Assembly: GCA_020631735.1 (NCBI GenBank) | Contig: CM036159.1 | Location: 95,962,656-96,026,655 of the forward strand | Length of the DNA: 64,000 nucleotides | Source of the DNA: Saccharum officinarum | Lineage: Eukaryota; Streptophyta; Magnoliopsida; Poales; Poaceae | Direction of reading: 5' to 3' | In this document: positions 34,310 through 46,239 of the stretch, one piece after another | Position numbering within the stretch: position 1 is the first letter of the stretch | Layout of the letters: every line of letters starts with the position of its first letter | Notes under the pieces: generated by a model | Databases searched by the model: none | Seen by the model: the letters and a program-made list of their open reading frames with translations, nothing else | What the model was told of the DNA's origin: nothing | Translations under genes and position numbers: made by a program

Positions 34310-35211
34310 TAACTGCTCCCTCGAAACCCGCAGGTGAGGGCACGTGTCCGCCGTTCACTCCGTAACCGTCGCACCACGCCGCCCACTACCGCGCCGTTCT
34401 CGCTTCTCCTCCTAAAAAGTCACGCCTCAAACGGGCCGGAAGGGGATCCACGGACAGATATTTCTAGGCGATTGGATAACGGGCTCCGAGCCCACTATAA
34501 ACCTCGAGGGATCGAAAGCTGGCCCTCGACCATGGTTTGACAGCTGCCCTCGAGTAACGGAGTCAGGGACAACTAGGGACACACCCATACAAGGCCAGAG
34601 CTCGAGCCACTCTCTCAAGGCGCCCCTAGACGTATTCGAGGCTAGAAGAGAGGTCGACGATGGAATCCCCTCGGAGGGAGGCATTGAGCCCTCGGATCCT
34701 ATCGCATGGAACCAAGATCCACGCGACTGTCTTTGGCATTTTTTAGAGCGCCTCTATGGCCGCTAGCCGACTCCTACCGAATGGAGCACGGGCTCCCACT
34801 CGAATTCCTCGCTAACAGCTCACCGGAGACCGCCGGAACTCGCCCGACGAGGGTAGTACGATGTTCCCCACCCTCCTCCTTTTTTCTAAAGAAGAAGCGT
34901 GAGGATCGAACGATAAAAGATGGGCAAGACTCTGATCGACCTCGTGCGCGCGAGGCTCGGGGACTCGACCGCAAAAGGCTGAAACCTCAAACGAAAGAGG
35001 ACAAAACACGTCACGATGCAAGAGCATTCCTCGATATAACGCACTAAAACCTCAGAGGAGTCAAAACACTCCACCGAGGCCTCAGGGGCTACACCCGGCG
35101 GGTGCGCTCATGCACACCCACCGAAAAAAGCTACGACGCTACGACTCCAGTTCATGACTCGATGAGCCTCTGCGAGAGTGACCCACACTCACCTAAAGGC
35201 TCGGGGGCTAC
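34310..35211. other. Gypsy internal non-coding region before the 3' LTR
   Basis: 34400-34690 matches 30960-31215 upstream of copy A, including ctcgagggatcgaaagctgg and gacagctgccctcgag, so the duplicated unit includes the promoter region. The remainder has no recognised gene. It ends with the polypurine-like gctcgggggctac. Confidence 0.65.
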
Positions 35212-36239
35212 TGTCAGGTACCAAAACAAGGGGTACTCACAATCAACGATCAAGAAAAACAAACTCCTGAGAAAACCACGCCAAAAGCTCTGCCCACGAA
35301 GACAGGACGATCCGAAACGACACGTCTCGACCACGTTCCGACTCGCATGAGGCTCGCTCGACGGGACGCCTCGACCACCGAGAAATCTCTGACTCGCACG
35401 ACCCTGGGTCGGGCCAGTCGATCCACCTCACTCACCAACTCTGAGACAAAAAGTCAGAGCATTTAATGCAACCGCCAACCACTTCCTACCCTCATGGCTA
35501 CAACAACAACCGGCATGGAAGCAGTACCAGTGTCAAATCTTACTTTTTACTGCCCATCCCGGGATAGGCGGTGAAAACCTGTCACTGTACGCGCCATACC
35601 AAGCACTATTCCATCACTGATCACCCTCGAGAGAGAATACAACGAGTATCGTACCCCGAAATTCTCGGGACTCGGCCTTATCCATTCATCGTCGACCCGG
35701 CCTCGACCAATCGCCGGTCAAACAGGAAGGCAAGGCTCGCATGCCACAGGATCCGGGGTCTTTTCACCGTCTCATCCTCTACGTCACCGTGGTGTCCGGC
35801 CATTCTCAGGGCACGTCGCTACAGCGGTCTCTACAACGCTCGACAAAACTTCACTCCTAAGGCACCCCCGACATCCCTGCCTCCTCTTGACCCTATAAAA
35901 GGGCAGGCAGGGGACTCTACGAGGGGGCAGACGACGGACAACAAAAGGCCAGTCACTATCCCACCGTAGAAGATCAACATCTCAAGCAATCTCCTTTATA
36001 CTCTCACTTTTTCTCTCTGAGACCTAAGATCGGCTCCCTCTCTCACAGCTTGTAACCCCTACGCAAGCACTTAGGTACAAGGAAATACAATACTCCCCCT
36101 CCCCGCTGGACTAGGGCCTTCTTTTTGCCCGAACCAGGATAAACCTCCGTGTACTCTCGTTGCATCACCATCCAGATTAGGGACACGCAACACTGATTCA
36201 CTCGTTGACTTAGGACCCTCACAGAACCGAACGCCGACA
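35212..36239 (+). repeat. 3' LTR of the gypsy element
   Basis: 1028 bp, clearly diverged from the 5' LTR and about 230 bp shorter, mostly because the 50-bp minisatellite is not expanded. It contains gaccctataaaagggcaggc near 35889. It ends gaacgccgaca, followed by ACTAT. Confidence 0.85.
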
Positions 36240-36360
36240 ACTATAATGTTAAAAAAAATTAAATTCCTATGATTTCCCTTTGTGCCAAAAAAGGGAATTA
36301 AACAGGTTACAAACACCGTGTCAGTATTAGTACGCGCATGAGATAGGATAGTAAGCTGAG

Positions 36361-36679
36361 GGTGTTTGGTTGCAGGGACTAAAGTTTAGTTGATGTTATA
36401 TCGGATGTTACATGGGGTATTCGGATATAAAAAAACAAATTACAGATTCTGCCAGTAAACCACGAAACGAATTTATTAAGCCTAATTAATCCATCATTAG
36501 CATATGTTTACTGTAGCACACAATATCAAATCATGGACTCATTAGGCTTAAAAAATTCGTCTTGTAAATTAGTCGTAATATGTTCAATTAATTATTTTTT
36601 AGTCTATATTTAATACTCCATGTATGTGTCTAAACATCAAATATGATAGGGACTAAATTTTATATGGAAACCAAACACC
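36361..36679. mobile_element. Tourist-type MITE
   Basis: TIRs ggtgtttggttgcagggactaaa and gggactaaattttatatggaaaccaaacacc. The interior shares cctaattaatccatcattag and aaattcgtcttg. A clean target duplication is not evident. The right duplicated copy (46187-46235) lacks it. Confidence 0.75.
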
Positions 36680-36699
36680 TGGTATAATCATTTTTTTCA

Positions 36700-36868
36700 A
36701 CCCCCGTCGTCGCACTCCTACCACGCTACGCTACATACGCGGGGCGGTACGCTAGAGTTTGGCCGCTTGACATTTGCCGATGGGAGACGGAAACGGAGGG
36801 AGACGCACCACGTGACCTTGTTTTGTACCAGCGGTACCAGACCGTCGTCTCCCTTGCCGTCGGTGCCG
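36700..36868. repeat. Left copy of the promoter region of the gene at 46689
   Basis: Matches 46240-46420, including gctagagtttggccgcttgacatttgccgatgg and acgcaccacgtgacc with the CACGTG G-box. After 36868 the copies part: here a 37-bp GC-rich unit (gccgcctcctccg...) is tandemly doubled (36862-36938) and no coding region follows. Confidence 0.8.
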
Positions 36869-37178
36869 CCTCCTCCGTCGTGTGCGCCCTCCGCCATCGC
36901 GGCCGCCTCCTCCGCCGTGTACGCCCTCCGCCGTCGCGGCCACGCGTCCATCGCCCCCCGCGCCTTGGCCCCTTGGAGTGGAGGCTTGGACTCGGATCGG
37001 GCCGCGGCGTGGGCGGTGGGCGTAGTCACTGGCTGGTTTTCCTTTGACTGTTTAGGCCGGTGGGATGCCTGGAGCCTGGTGGCAAACCTGGCATTCTCTC
37101 AGAGATACCGTCAGTTAAGGAGTTGCCCCAGCAGCCTCTGCATTCTCCCCAGCAAAGGGAAAGATCCTCGGCTGATGC

Positions 37179-37444
37179 ACTGTTTTGTGGCAGACAAGAG
37201 CTGTGGGATCAAGCCATGGTGAAGGTTCTAGGTTGCTGTTCGACGGATATACTCAGCCTGTTCGCTTAGATTATCAGTCAAATCAGTCAGCCAGTCAGCA
37301 GTGTTTTTCTCTCACAAAAAATCAGTCAGCAGTACTTTTAACCGGCCAGATCAGCCCAAGCGAACAGGCTGACTGTTTTGTGGCCAACAACGGCTGTGGG
37401 ATCAAAGTATCAAACCAGGGTGAAGTGAAGGTTCTAGCTTGCTG
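37179..37444. repeat. Short direct duplication around the small MITE
   Basis: actgttttgtggc...ctgtgggatcaa...ggtgaaggttctag-ttgctg occurs at 37179-37238 and again at 37372-37444, one on each side of the MITE at 37254-37371. Confidence 0.7.
37254..37371. mobile_element. Small MITE with perfect TIRs
   Basis: 118 bp with TIRs CAGCCTGTTCGCTT and AAGCGAACAGGCTG, flanked by ACT (37251-37253 and 37372-37374). Internal short repeats are atcagtcag. The family is common in grasses by my recollection; the superfamily is left open (hAT-like ends, 3-bp duplication). Confidence 0.8.
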
Positions 37445-37999
37445 AAGGCTGTAGCAGACACGAGCGGTCTCTTTGGTTGCAAGCCTCCTAAGCAGCCAAC
37501 CAAGACGGCAATTTTGTTCTTATTTAGATAGAAGTTCAGAATTGGACGTTTGGGATGCTCCCTCCCTGAGCCAGGCAAAGCGATGAAGTACGTCCGGCCG
37601 GCAATTTACATTTAGCTTACGGATTGATAATTAGTGAGTTGGCCTTCTCTCTGTTTTTTTTTTGTTAGTTGTGTGTGCTTGTTTAGGTCAGAAATGCCTT
37701 TTCGATATACCATCTCGATAAAAGTGATTAAATGTCAATAAAAAATGTCGTTATAAAAAATACATTTACATGGACATGCTCTGCTCCTAGAACAGCAAGT
37801 GCAGATTAGTGAGTGGCGACTGAACATGGGTGAGGACCGTACTCAGTCAGGTCCGGTACTCGTGGTACAAGTAGCTAGCTCATCTCGTAGGTGTGGCGCA
37901 CCAGATTTCATTAGTGCTAGGTGTACCGCGTCCGAATCGAATAATTGACCTGGACGGCCGGCAATTACGAAACCCTGCGGCACCTCAGCGGTGGTGACT
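37445..37999. other. Intergenic DNA, nothing recognised
   Basis: No ORF or repeat was recognised. From about 37945 the frame runs into Copia integrase, but the part before 38000 does not resemble the family. Confidence 0.4.
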
Positions 38000-38009
38000 G
38001 GCAGGCAGC

Positions 38010-41000
38010 TCAGCCCTCAACGGCAGGTCGTGAGTTTGATAACTTCACCTCCCGTGCTTTCTTTCTCTCTCACGGTGTTCAGTTGCGCATGTCTTGCTCA
38101 TATACCTCTTTTCATAATGGCAAGGCTGAACGGATGATTCGCACCACCAACGACACCGTGCGCACCCTTCTGTTTCAGGCCTCTCTTCCTGCTCGCTTCT
38201 GGACTGAGGGCTTGCATACCTTCACCTACATCCTCAACCGTCTTCCTTCCGCTGCCTGTCCCGCTCCTACGTCACACCACGCCCTCTTCGGTACCCCTCC
38301 TCGGTACGATCACCTTCGTGTCTTTGGGTGTGTGTTACCCTAACACCACTGCAACTTCTTCCCACAAGCTGGACCCCTGCTCCACTCTCTATGTCTTCCT
38401 CGGGTACTCTCCGGATCACAAGGGGTACCGGTGCTTTGACCTTACCTCCCGATGGGTCCTCATCTCTCGTCATGTGGTGTTCGACGAGTCCGTCTTTTCC
38501 TTCTCTAGCACACCCACCACCACTCCTCTCCCTGATCCCTCCTCCCTCTTTCCCGCTGACACGGTGGTCCAGCCACCTTTTCCATGGTTTCCTGCAGGTA
38601 CTGTTTCAGCGCGCTCCTTGCCGGGCACCTGTCCTAGCTCCCTGGCGGGTCCGGGCCCGTCGTCCTCTGGCGCGGCCTCGACCTCTCCGTTTGGCGCAGA
38701 CCCGGGGACGTCGTCCCCCGATACTGCCCCGGGGGGGGGCGTGCCGGCCGCCGTCGCCTGGTCCTGCCCCGACACCTCCTTCGCGGTTCGCTGCACCGGT
38801 ACGGGTGTACCAGCGCAAGCCGCGGCTGCCACCACTCGCTGTCCCTTCTCCGCCGGGGACACCGACACCACCGCCGCAGTCCCCGCCGGCCCGTGACGCA
38901 CCGCCGGTCTACCACCCGCCGCTTCTTCACCAACACCCGCGGCATGTTCACCCGATGGTGACACGGCACGCGGCTAGCACACTGCCACCCTAGGCCCTTG
39001 CGGCATCGACCGGCGACGCGCTGGTCTCCCCGGTACCCTCTTCTATCCATGACGCTCTGTTGGATCCTCACTGGTGCCGCGTGATGGAAGAGGAGTACGC
39101 CGCGCTTCTCGCCAACCAGACGTGGGAGTTGGTGCCCCGGCCACCGGGCTCCAACGTCGTCACCGGCAAGTGGATCTGGACCCACAAGCGTCGGGCTGAT
39201 GGCACTCTCGAGCGCTACAAGGCTCGATGGGTTCTCCGGGGTTTCACACAGCGCCCTAGAGTCGACTATGATGAGACATTCAGCCCGGTGGTCAAGCCGG
39301 CCACCGTCCGCACCGTGCTCTCGTTGGCGCTTGCTCGGTCATGGCCCGTCCATCAGCTGGACGTCAAGAATGCTTTTCTGCATGGCCTTATCACCAAGAC
39401 AGTGTACTACAGTCAGCCGGCGGGGTTCGTTGATTCCTCCTGTCCTGACATGGTCTGCCGGCTCAACAGGTCTCTCTACGGCCTCAAGCAGGCACCCCGG
39501 GCGTGGAACCATCGGTTTGCTGCCTTCTTGCTGACACTGGGGTTTGTGGAGACCAAGTCTGATACATCTCTGTTTATCTATCACCATGGAGCTGACACTG
39601 CTGAAAGGTCTTGATGGCTAGAGGGGGGTGAATAGCCTTTTAAAAATTTTCTACAAAGACAAGCTAAATAAGTTTATCAATATAACAAATAGCGAGATGC
39701 GAGTTTTACTTAGCCTACGGGGTGTTTGCAAGCCACCTAACCAATTCACAATTCTAGTATTTGCACTCAACCGCACAAGTCAAACTGAGAAGGTAACTAC
39801 AACTACAACTAGCAAGCTACACAAAGGAGCTACTAAAGCAAAGCTAACTAGCTACCAAAGATAACTGAGAAAGTAATGTGGAGTTGAGTTGCGAGAGTTT
39901 CACCGAGGAGCGAAGTAATGAGCCAACCAATATGATCAACAATGAATACTAAGATAACCAAACATCGGGATCAATCAATCACAATATGAAAGTGATGACA
40001 CGAAGATTTATCCCGAGGTTCACGTGCTTGCCGGCACGCTAGTCCCCGTTGTGTCCCTTTTCACCACGTGGTTCGGTGGCTAATCGGTCTCACACCGAGC
40101 CTCTCAAAAGGCACCACAAGAACCTACCAAATGGCAAAAGGTTACAAATGACACGAGCAATTCACTAACGTTGCATTTGGCGCTTCGCCGAGGTAGGCAC
40201 AAACCCCTCACAATCACCGGAGGTGGCCAAGAACAATCACCAACTCTTGCCAACGCCTCCAAGCTGCTCCAAGCCGTCTAGGTGGCGGCAACCACCAAGA
40301 GCAACAAGAATCCCGCAGCAAATCAACCACCAAGTGCCAACTAGATGCTATCTCACAATGCAAATGCACTTGGATCACTCAATCTCACTTCGAATATGCA
40401 AAGAAGCAAGAGAGATGAGTGGGAGGGGAGTTGCTTAGCTCAAAGTGCTCATAAGTATGTCAAATGTTTGAGAGTAAGAGCCTTGAGCCGGCCAACGAGT
40501 ATTTATAGACGTACCCCTTCGAATATAGCCGTTAGAAACTTAAACAGTCGAAATCGCGCTGACCGGACGCGCTGGTCCAACTGACCAGACGCGCCGGTCA
40601 AGCCTGAGCAGCGCTCAACAAAACAGCGACCGGACACGCTGAGAATGACCGGACGCGCTGGTCCCATGACTGACCGGACGCGCTGGTCAATCCTGAGCAG
40701 CGCTCAACAAAACAGCGACCGGACGCGCTGTAGAACTGACCGAACGCCACAGTGCCAGCGTCCGGTTGAAGTCCAGTAAGCTCCCTGAACGACCGGACGC
40801 GTCCGATCGACTATGACCGGACGCGCTGCGCGTCCGATCAACAAACTGAAACACGCGCAGACGCTGAACGCTGACCGGACGCGTCCGGTCAAACAGAGAC
40901 CGCGTCCGGTCCAGCGTCCGGTCACCTCTGTGACCTCCGTTCCTTTTCCGACTTCCGGCGTAGTGGAAAATAGTCGTTTCAACACCTCGAAAACGCCTGA

Positions 41001-42455
41001 ATCCCGCCTCGCAAGCTCGGCGGGAGGGAGAGAGGACCCAAAACCCTCTCTACCGCTCAAACTCCACCACCTTCACAAACGTGCTAACATCACCAAGTGA
41101 TCTCGTCATGTGTGAGTGTGTTAGCATTTTCACAACCATTTTTTGAGGCGATATTAGTTCTATCCAAATGCATATGATTATGAAATGCACACCTAGAGGC
41201 ACTTAGGAGTTCAATAGCTGTGTCATTCCCCTCTTTATAGTACGGCTATCTATCATATAATGTAACCACACCCACTAGGTGTCTTGGTTACTAAAACACA
41301 ACCCTTAAGCATATACCTTTGCCTTGATCACGTAGGGTTGCGTCCAAATCCAAGTGTGGCCATCATGATCACCATGTCCATCTTGCCACCAACCTTGGAA
41401 TATACTAATCCTCATATGCTACATACAACTTAGGCATAGGATTAGTACTTAGGCATTGTCACTAATTACTAACACCAAACATAGGACTTTCAACTGCGTA
41501 CTTGCTGCTCTATGTTGATGACATTGTCCTCACAACCTCCAGTGAGCCCCTTCTCCGTCGGATCATTGCCGCTCTTCAGTAGGAGTTTGCTATGAAGGAT
41601 CTAGGTGTGCTCCACCATTTCCTCGGGGTCACTGTTGAGGCTCGTCTTGCCGGGTTACTTCTTCACCAGCGGCAGTATACTCGGGATATCCTGGAGCGGG
41701 CTGGGATGACTGACTGCAACCCCTGCTCCACTCCGGTTGATACTCAGGGCAAGCTGTCAGAGGCTGAGGGCCCCCCAGTGTCTGATCCCACTGCATACAG
41801 GAGTCTTGCTGGTGCCCTTCAGTACCTCACCTTCACCCGACCGGACATCACCTATGCAGTTCAGCAGGTCTGTCTTCACATGCATGATCCCCGGGAGCCC
41901 CACCTCACGGCTCTCAAGCGCCTTCTCCGCTACCTCCGGGGCACGATCGACTACGGCCTCCTACTTCACCGGTCCTCCTCCGCCGACCTTGTCGTCTACA
42001 CTGACGCTGACTGGGCGGGGTGTCCGGACACTCAGCGCTCCACCTCCGGCTACGCTGTCTTCTTGGGCGGCAACCTGGTGTCATGGTCATCCAAGCGCCA
42101 GCCTGTGGTCTCCCGGTCCAGTGCCGAGGCGGAGTACCGCGCTGTCGCTAACGGCGTGGCTGAGGCCTCCTGGCTCCGGCAGCTTCTCGCTGAGCTGCAC
42201 ACTCCGCCCTCCCGGAGCACACTGATCTACTGCGACAATGTCAGTGCGGTCTACCTCTCCACCAACCCCATCCAACACCAGCAGACGAAGCATGTGGAGA
42301 TCGACCTCCACTTTGTCCGGGATCGGGTGGCCATGGGCGAGGTGCGGGTCCTTCATGTTCCGACCACCTCCCAGTTCGCGGACATCTTCACCAAAGGCCT
42401 CCCGTCCTCGACCTTCACCGAGTTTCGCACCAGCCTCAATATCACCAGTGGCTAG
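38010..42455 (+). pseudogene. Copia pol: integrase end, RT, RNase H
   Basis: Integrase core end (REFDNFTSRAFFLSHGVQL, NGKAERMIRTTND), a small deletion near 38335 that shifts the frame, and the integrase tail (VFLGYSPDHKGYRCFDLTS). A Pro-rich linker with a G-run frameshift near 38736 and TAG at 38992 follows. RT then has [25 protein letters not shown] and [11 protein letters not shown]. The solo LTR interrupts at 39602. RT resumes with LLLYVDDIVL, an in-frame TAG at 41579 (LQ-stop-EFAMKDLG), then FLGVTVEA. RNase H follows with YTDADWAGCPDTQRSTSGYAVFLG and SRSSAEAEYRAVA, and the tail ADIFTKGLPSSTF ends at TAG 42453. The catalytic residues of RT and RNase H are all present. The copy is dead from truncation, the insertion and stops. 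Confidence 0.88.
39602..41492 (-). mobile_element. Solo LTR of a SIRE-type Copia element
   Basis: 1891 bp with ends TGAAAG...CTTTCA on both strands, flanked by a perfect 5-bp duplication ACTGC (39597-39601 and 41493-41497). There is no internal coding region. In minus orientation it has a GACCGGACGCG-rich array (40557-40930) followed by a TATA box (gtctataaatac, about 40500-40510), the same order as in the LTR at 49640-51355. It sits inside RT, just before YVDD. Solo LTRs arise by recombination between the two LTRs of one element. Confidence 0.88.
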
Positions 42456-42544
42456 TTGCGTCTGTGGGGGGGCTGTGTGTGTGGTCTTTCTTCTTTCTTG
42501 TTCAGCCTGGAACTCCGCTGCGCCGGTACTTCAGACTGTGGGGG

Positions 42545-42662
42545 GTGTTGGAATGTGAGTGTATTAGGCCCATGAGGCTAGGCCCATGTGGCCCATGTAT
42601 GGTTACCTATATAGCTACCCTTCTAGGGTTAGTCCAAATCAATAGATTCTTATTCCCTAACA
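42545..42662 (+). repeat. 3' LTR of the truncated Copia element
   Basis: 118 bp, similar to the LTRs at 3557 and 4815 with several changes (gtgagtgtattagg, ttattccctaaca). Confidence 0.9.
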
Positions 42663-44186
42663 TCTGTTATAAGAACCAACTCCATTAACTTCAAATCTAT
42701 GCATACAATTTTCTTAATAAATGCTACATCAACTTCCACTAAGGGCACCAGCAATGGTATAAGATTCACTGACTAGAGGTTAGCGCTTTGAAAAAATCAT
42801 CTTTCTTGTATGGTGCCGTGTAAAGATAGTTTTTATATGAAAATTGTGGCTTTTGATGGGATTTACAACTTTTTATATGAAAACAGTGACCGAACCATTC
42901 CATCTCATTTTCCAACAAACCAATCAACCATACGGATAGGCACATCTCACATGTGACTATTAGGAGTAGACCGGTTGGCACACGGTCATCTTTCCAATTT
43001 CCCTGGCTTGCTTGCCTGCCTCGTCTTTGTCTAGGGCTCTATGGCGCGGTGCGTTGCATGAGACAGAGAGAAAGGTGTTGGAGTCCGTTGGATCCTAGTG
43101 CTATCTTGGGCGAGCCGGCGAGGACGACAGGGGAACAGGACGTGTTGGCTGCCTCTCAACTCCTTCGTTATTGGCTTGTACATTCAATTTATGTTCAGCT
43201 TTAGGCTTGGATCATGCGTGCATGTGCTTTAACTGCAGAGCATGAATGTCCGCCGGATTACATTTGGTTTCAACACAGGCCAGATGGTCCCGTCCTTGAT
43301 TTTAAGGAAAGGATCATTCTATCTTAGTGTTTGATTAGGAGATGGAGATGTCTGTAATTTATATTTGGTTGGAGAATAGTAAAGCTAGGATGAACGTTAG
43401 ACAAGTAGAATCCTCTTATATCTCCCACCGAATCACCGAAATAAAATAAAATGTTCTACTTGATTCCTGTTTCGTTCTCATACCAAACACTAAGGTGTCA
43501 CTCGTAGGATTGTTTGATGACCGACCTCAATGTAGAACATGAGCGAGACGCTTTTTGACAATGTTTGCTTCTCGCACTAGTAAGGATATGTTATCAGAGC
43601 TAATTGGTAGGTAGCTAAAAATTAGCTCTATTACATCTAAACACAAGAGCTAACCGGTAGACTGTTTTTTAACTAGATCAACCATAGCTAACTTGAGCTA
43701 ATTTTAGTCTAGCTAGTAATTAGCTATGTGTATCTAAACGGGCCTAAAAAAAGGGCAGCATATAAGTAATTTGAAGCTACTGCGGTACTCTAGAGTTGTC
43801 TTAAGTAATATTCCTAGAGTTGTCTTAAGTCAAAATTTATAAAGCTTGACCAAATTTTCTAAAAAATTCAAACTAGTATCATTATAATATTTTTGTAATG
43901 TGCTGATTTCCCATTGCCATAAATAAAATTAGTAAAATTAAATAAGATAGTTTGACTTACAAAGCCAGCCCGTTGACCGACGTTTCACGGCACCGTTTTC
44001 GCTGGTGATCGGCCCGAAATCTGGGCATCCGCCATTAGCAAAAGGACAGGCCAAGCAAAGACGCGTGGTGTGCACTACCAGTCTACCACCAACGATGACG
44101 AGCTGATGAAATTCACCGCGGGCGCGTCAGTGCTTCGTGACCCGCGCCACGATCCACCAAACACGACAGCGGTTTCTCTGTCAGAG
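42663..44186. other. Intergenic DNA with decayed MITE-like segments
   Basis: No gene was seen. 43322-43494 has terminal cttagtgtttg and caaacactaag. 43585-43746 has paired tagct-rich ends near atctaaacgggcc. 43784-43960 has Stowaway-like sequence (cttaagtcaaaatttataaagc / tttgacttacaaag). All are low-confidence MITE remnants. Confidence 0.45.
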
Positions 44187-44431
44187 CCGGTGTTTAGTTA
44201 CCTGAAAAAAAGAACTATGTAAAAAAAAAGATTCTCTATTACATTAAACTTGTGATATATGTATGGAGTATTAAATGTAGATGAAATCAAAAACTAATTG
44301 TACAGCTTAGTTGTATTTTGCGAGACGAACATTTTAAACCTAATTAGTCAATAGTTAGACACTATTTGCCAAATAAAACCAAAACGTACTACAGTATATT
44401 TTTCACCCTTTTCGAAGAAACTAAACACAGG
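44187..44431. mobile_element. Tourist-type MITE
   Basis: Ends ccggtgtttagttacc and gaaactaaacacagg. The interior atggagtattaaatgtagatgaaatcaaaaactaattgtaca and gcgagacgaacattttaaacctaattagtcaa are the family core. Confidence 0.75.
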
Positions 44432-44819
44432 AAAACAAAAAACACGACAGCGGTCAGTGCAGGTACCAGTAGTCTACAGTACTCTCAACGCGTGGGAGCG
44501 GGGAGCCACGTGACAGCGGCGTCGGTTTATTGCCCGATCGACGTCGGCGTGACGCGACGCCACGCGACGGCGGGCGGCGATGTGTAGATTTGCAGGGCGC
44601 CCAGGGAAGGGATGGTGGCGCTGCCGCTGTTGGGTTTAGGTCACGCCTCACGGGCGCGCGTCCGGACGCGACGAAGCAGCGTCGTCGGCTCGTCGCCTTG
44701 TCGCCAGTCGCCACCGTGGGGCCGCCGAAGCCCCCACGCGCTTGCTCTTCTGGGCGGCGGCACCGGCACTGCAGCGGCACGCCGGGATCCACCAGCCCGA
44801 TCCGTCACCGACACTCCAG

Positions 44820-45460
44820 ACCAGCTACCTCGCCTCCAGTCCTCGATGCTCTTTTGCAGATTGAACCAACTGACACTCTACGGTCCCAGTAATCTTGCTC
44901 GTTGGGGTTGAACAAATCCTTGGCAGGTTGAATGTTCAAGGACTTGTTTAGATGCACCCAAAAGTTAGAATTTTCTCACCCTCTCTCCATCACATCAATT
45001 TTTAGCTACTTGCATGGAGTATTAAATGTAGGTAAAAAAATAACTAATTAAATAGTTTAGTTGGAAATCACGAGATGAATCTTTTGAGCCTAGTTGGTCC
45101 ACGATTGGATAATATTTGCCAAATAAAACGAAAATGATACTATTTATCAGGTTAAAAACAAATTGCAATCTAAACGTGGGCCAAGAGTGGGATAGCTTCA
45201 CCGGAGATGAACAAACATACATTCCCGACTGATCGTTCGTGGCTTCGTGCTCGCGGCGAGAGGCCAGTATGCAGCAGATGCAGATGGACACGGCAGCGTA
45301 ATTGCTTGTGGTCCGACCCGTGCAGTGCTCGTCGGAATGCTTCAGCGGGGTGGGGAGGTCAGGGGAGCTCACTGCGAATCTGCGATGGCCTCGTCTGGGT
45401 GTGTTGTGTCGGGGGCGGTGACGTCAGCTGAGGCAATGCATGTCCAGTACTGCACTGGTG
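44820..45460. repeat. Right copy of duplicated segment A
   Basis: Matches 8519-8868 plus 19783-19850. It contains the MITE 44941-45182, which is absent on the left. Here the two halves, split by 10.9 kb on the left, are contiguous at gaggtcaggggagctc. Confidence 0.8.
44941..45182. mobile_element. Tourist-type MITE in the right copy only
   Basis: Ends gacttgtttagatgc and gcaatctaaacgtgggcc, flanked by AAG (44938-44940 and 45183-45185). The left duplicate at 8519-8868 lacks it, so it inserted after the duplication. Confidence 0.75.
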
Positions 45461-46239
45461 AAGTTGTGAACAATGAGCGGGTGAAGTTGTGAAGGTAGTT
45501 TTTTTTTTTAGTTTCATTAGCTTCAGCATTCAACTTCTTCGAACACTGCAACAAGAAGCTGAAGCCCAATGAAGCCGTGGCAATAGTTATTCTTAGATCA
45601 AGTCTTTTGAAAAAAAAAGAACAAAATCTATTTTGGACCGAGACTTGTTAACTATTTGTGTAGATATAATTGTAATGGTACTCTAATATATGTATTACAA
45701 TCACTAGCATCACTACCATCAACCTATATGTATGTATGTATGTATCCTATCATCAGTAATCAACCACCGGATATGATTGCTGTGGACCACGAGCCATCTA
45801 TGTCCACCTTGGTAACAGTACCCCTTTAGCTAGTGATAAATTGTGTCTATTATTATCTCCATTTTCTACTACTAGTACGTACTCTACTGAGAACCTTTTG
45901 TAACGCAGGATTCTCAGAAAAAACACAGGATTTCGCATGTAACTTACGCATTTAAAATGGAGAAAAGTTTTTATTATGATCTTTAGATACAACGTAGAAA
46001 AAAAGTATAGGAATTCCAAGAGAGGGTTGGTGATAAAAGAAAAGTTTCCATGAGGTCCAACCATATGTTATTGTTCTTTTTCTAAAATTTATGTGTCTCT
46101 ATACATCCCTTAGTAATCCACATAAATTTTGTAGGATTTAATCCTTTGTTTCAAAGAAATTTAAATGAATGTCTACGCGCATGAGATAGGACAATTGGAG
46201 TTAGGACAGTACGTAAGCACGAGTCAATCATTTTTTTTC
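45461..46239. other. Intergenic DNA with a short microsatellite
   Basis: No gene was seen. A TATG microsatellite lies at about 45727-45744. The stretch precedes the promoter region of the gene at 46689. Confidence 0.5.

Larger units (their letters stand above)
21372..36239 (+). mobile_element. Tat-like Ty3/gypsy element, non-autonomous, with antisense genes
   Basis: About 14.9 kb between a 5' LTR (21372-22626, TGTCGGTACC...CACCGACA) and a 3' LTR (35212-36239, TGTCAGGTACC...CGCCGACA). A PBS-like stretch (ttggcgcgccaggtagggg) follows the 5' LTR, and gctcgggggctac precedes the 3' LTR as polypurine tract. Inside are a gag-protease reading frame joined to the integrase end, with RT, RNase H and integrase core missing, and then two minus-strand gene copies. 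No target duplication is seen (left GAATC, right ACTAT). The long antisense gene region fits the Tat/Retand lineage (Grande-like); the lineage call is from memory. Confidence 0.88.
38000..42662 (+). mobile_element. 5'-truncated Copia element with a nested solo LTR
   Basis: Starts within integrase and runs through RT and RNase H to a 3' LTR (42545-42662, TGTTGG...CTAACA) of the same type as the short element at 3557. The 5' LTR, gag, protease and integrase N-terminus are absent. Pol is split at 39601 by a 1.9-kb solo LTR. The PPT actgtgggggg precedes the LTR. Confidence 0.9.

Noticed and set aside
44454..44911. GC-rich ORFs near 44.5-44.9 kb as a gene
   Set aside because: ORFs on both strands, no domain; part of it is the duplicated non-coding segment A.
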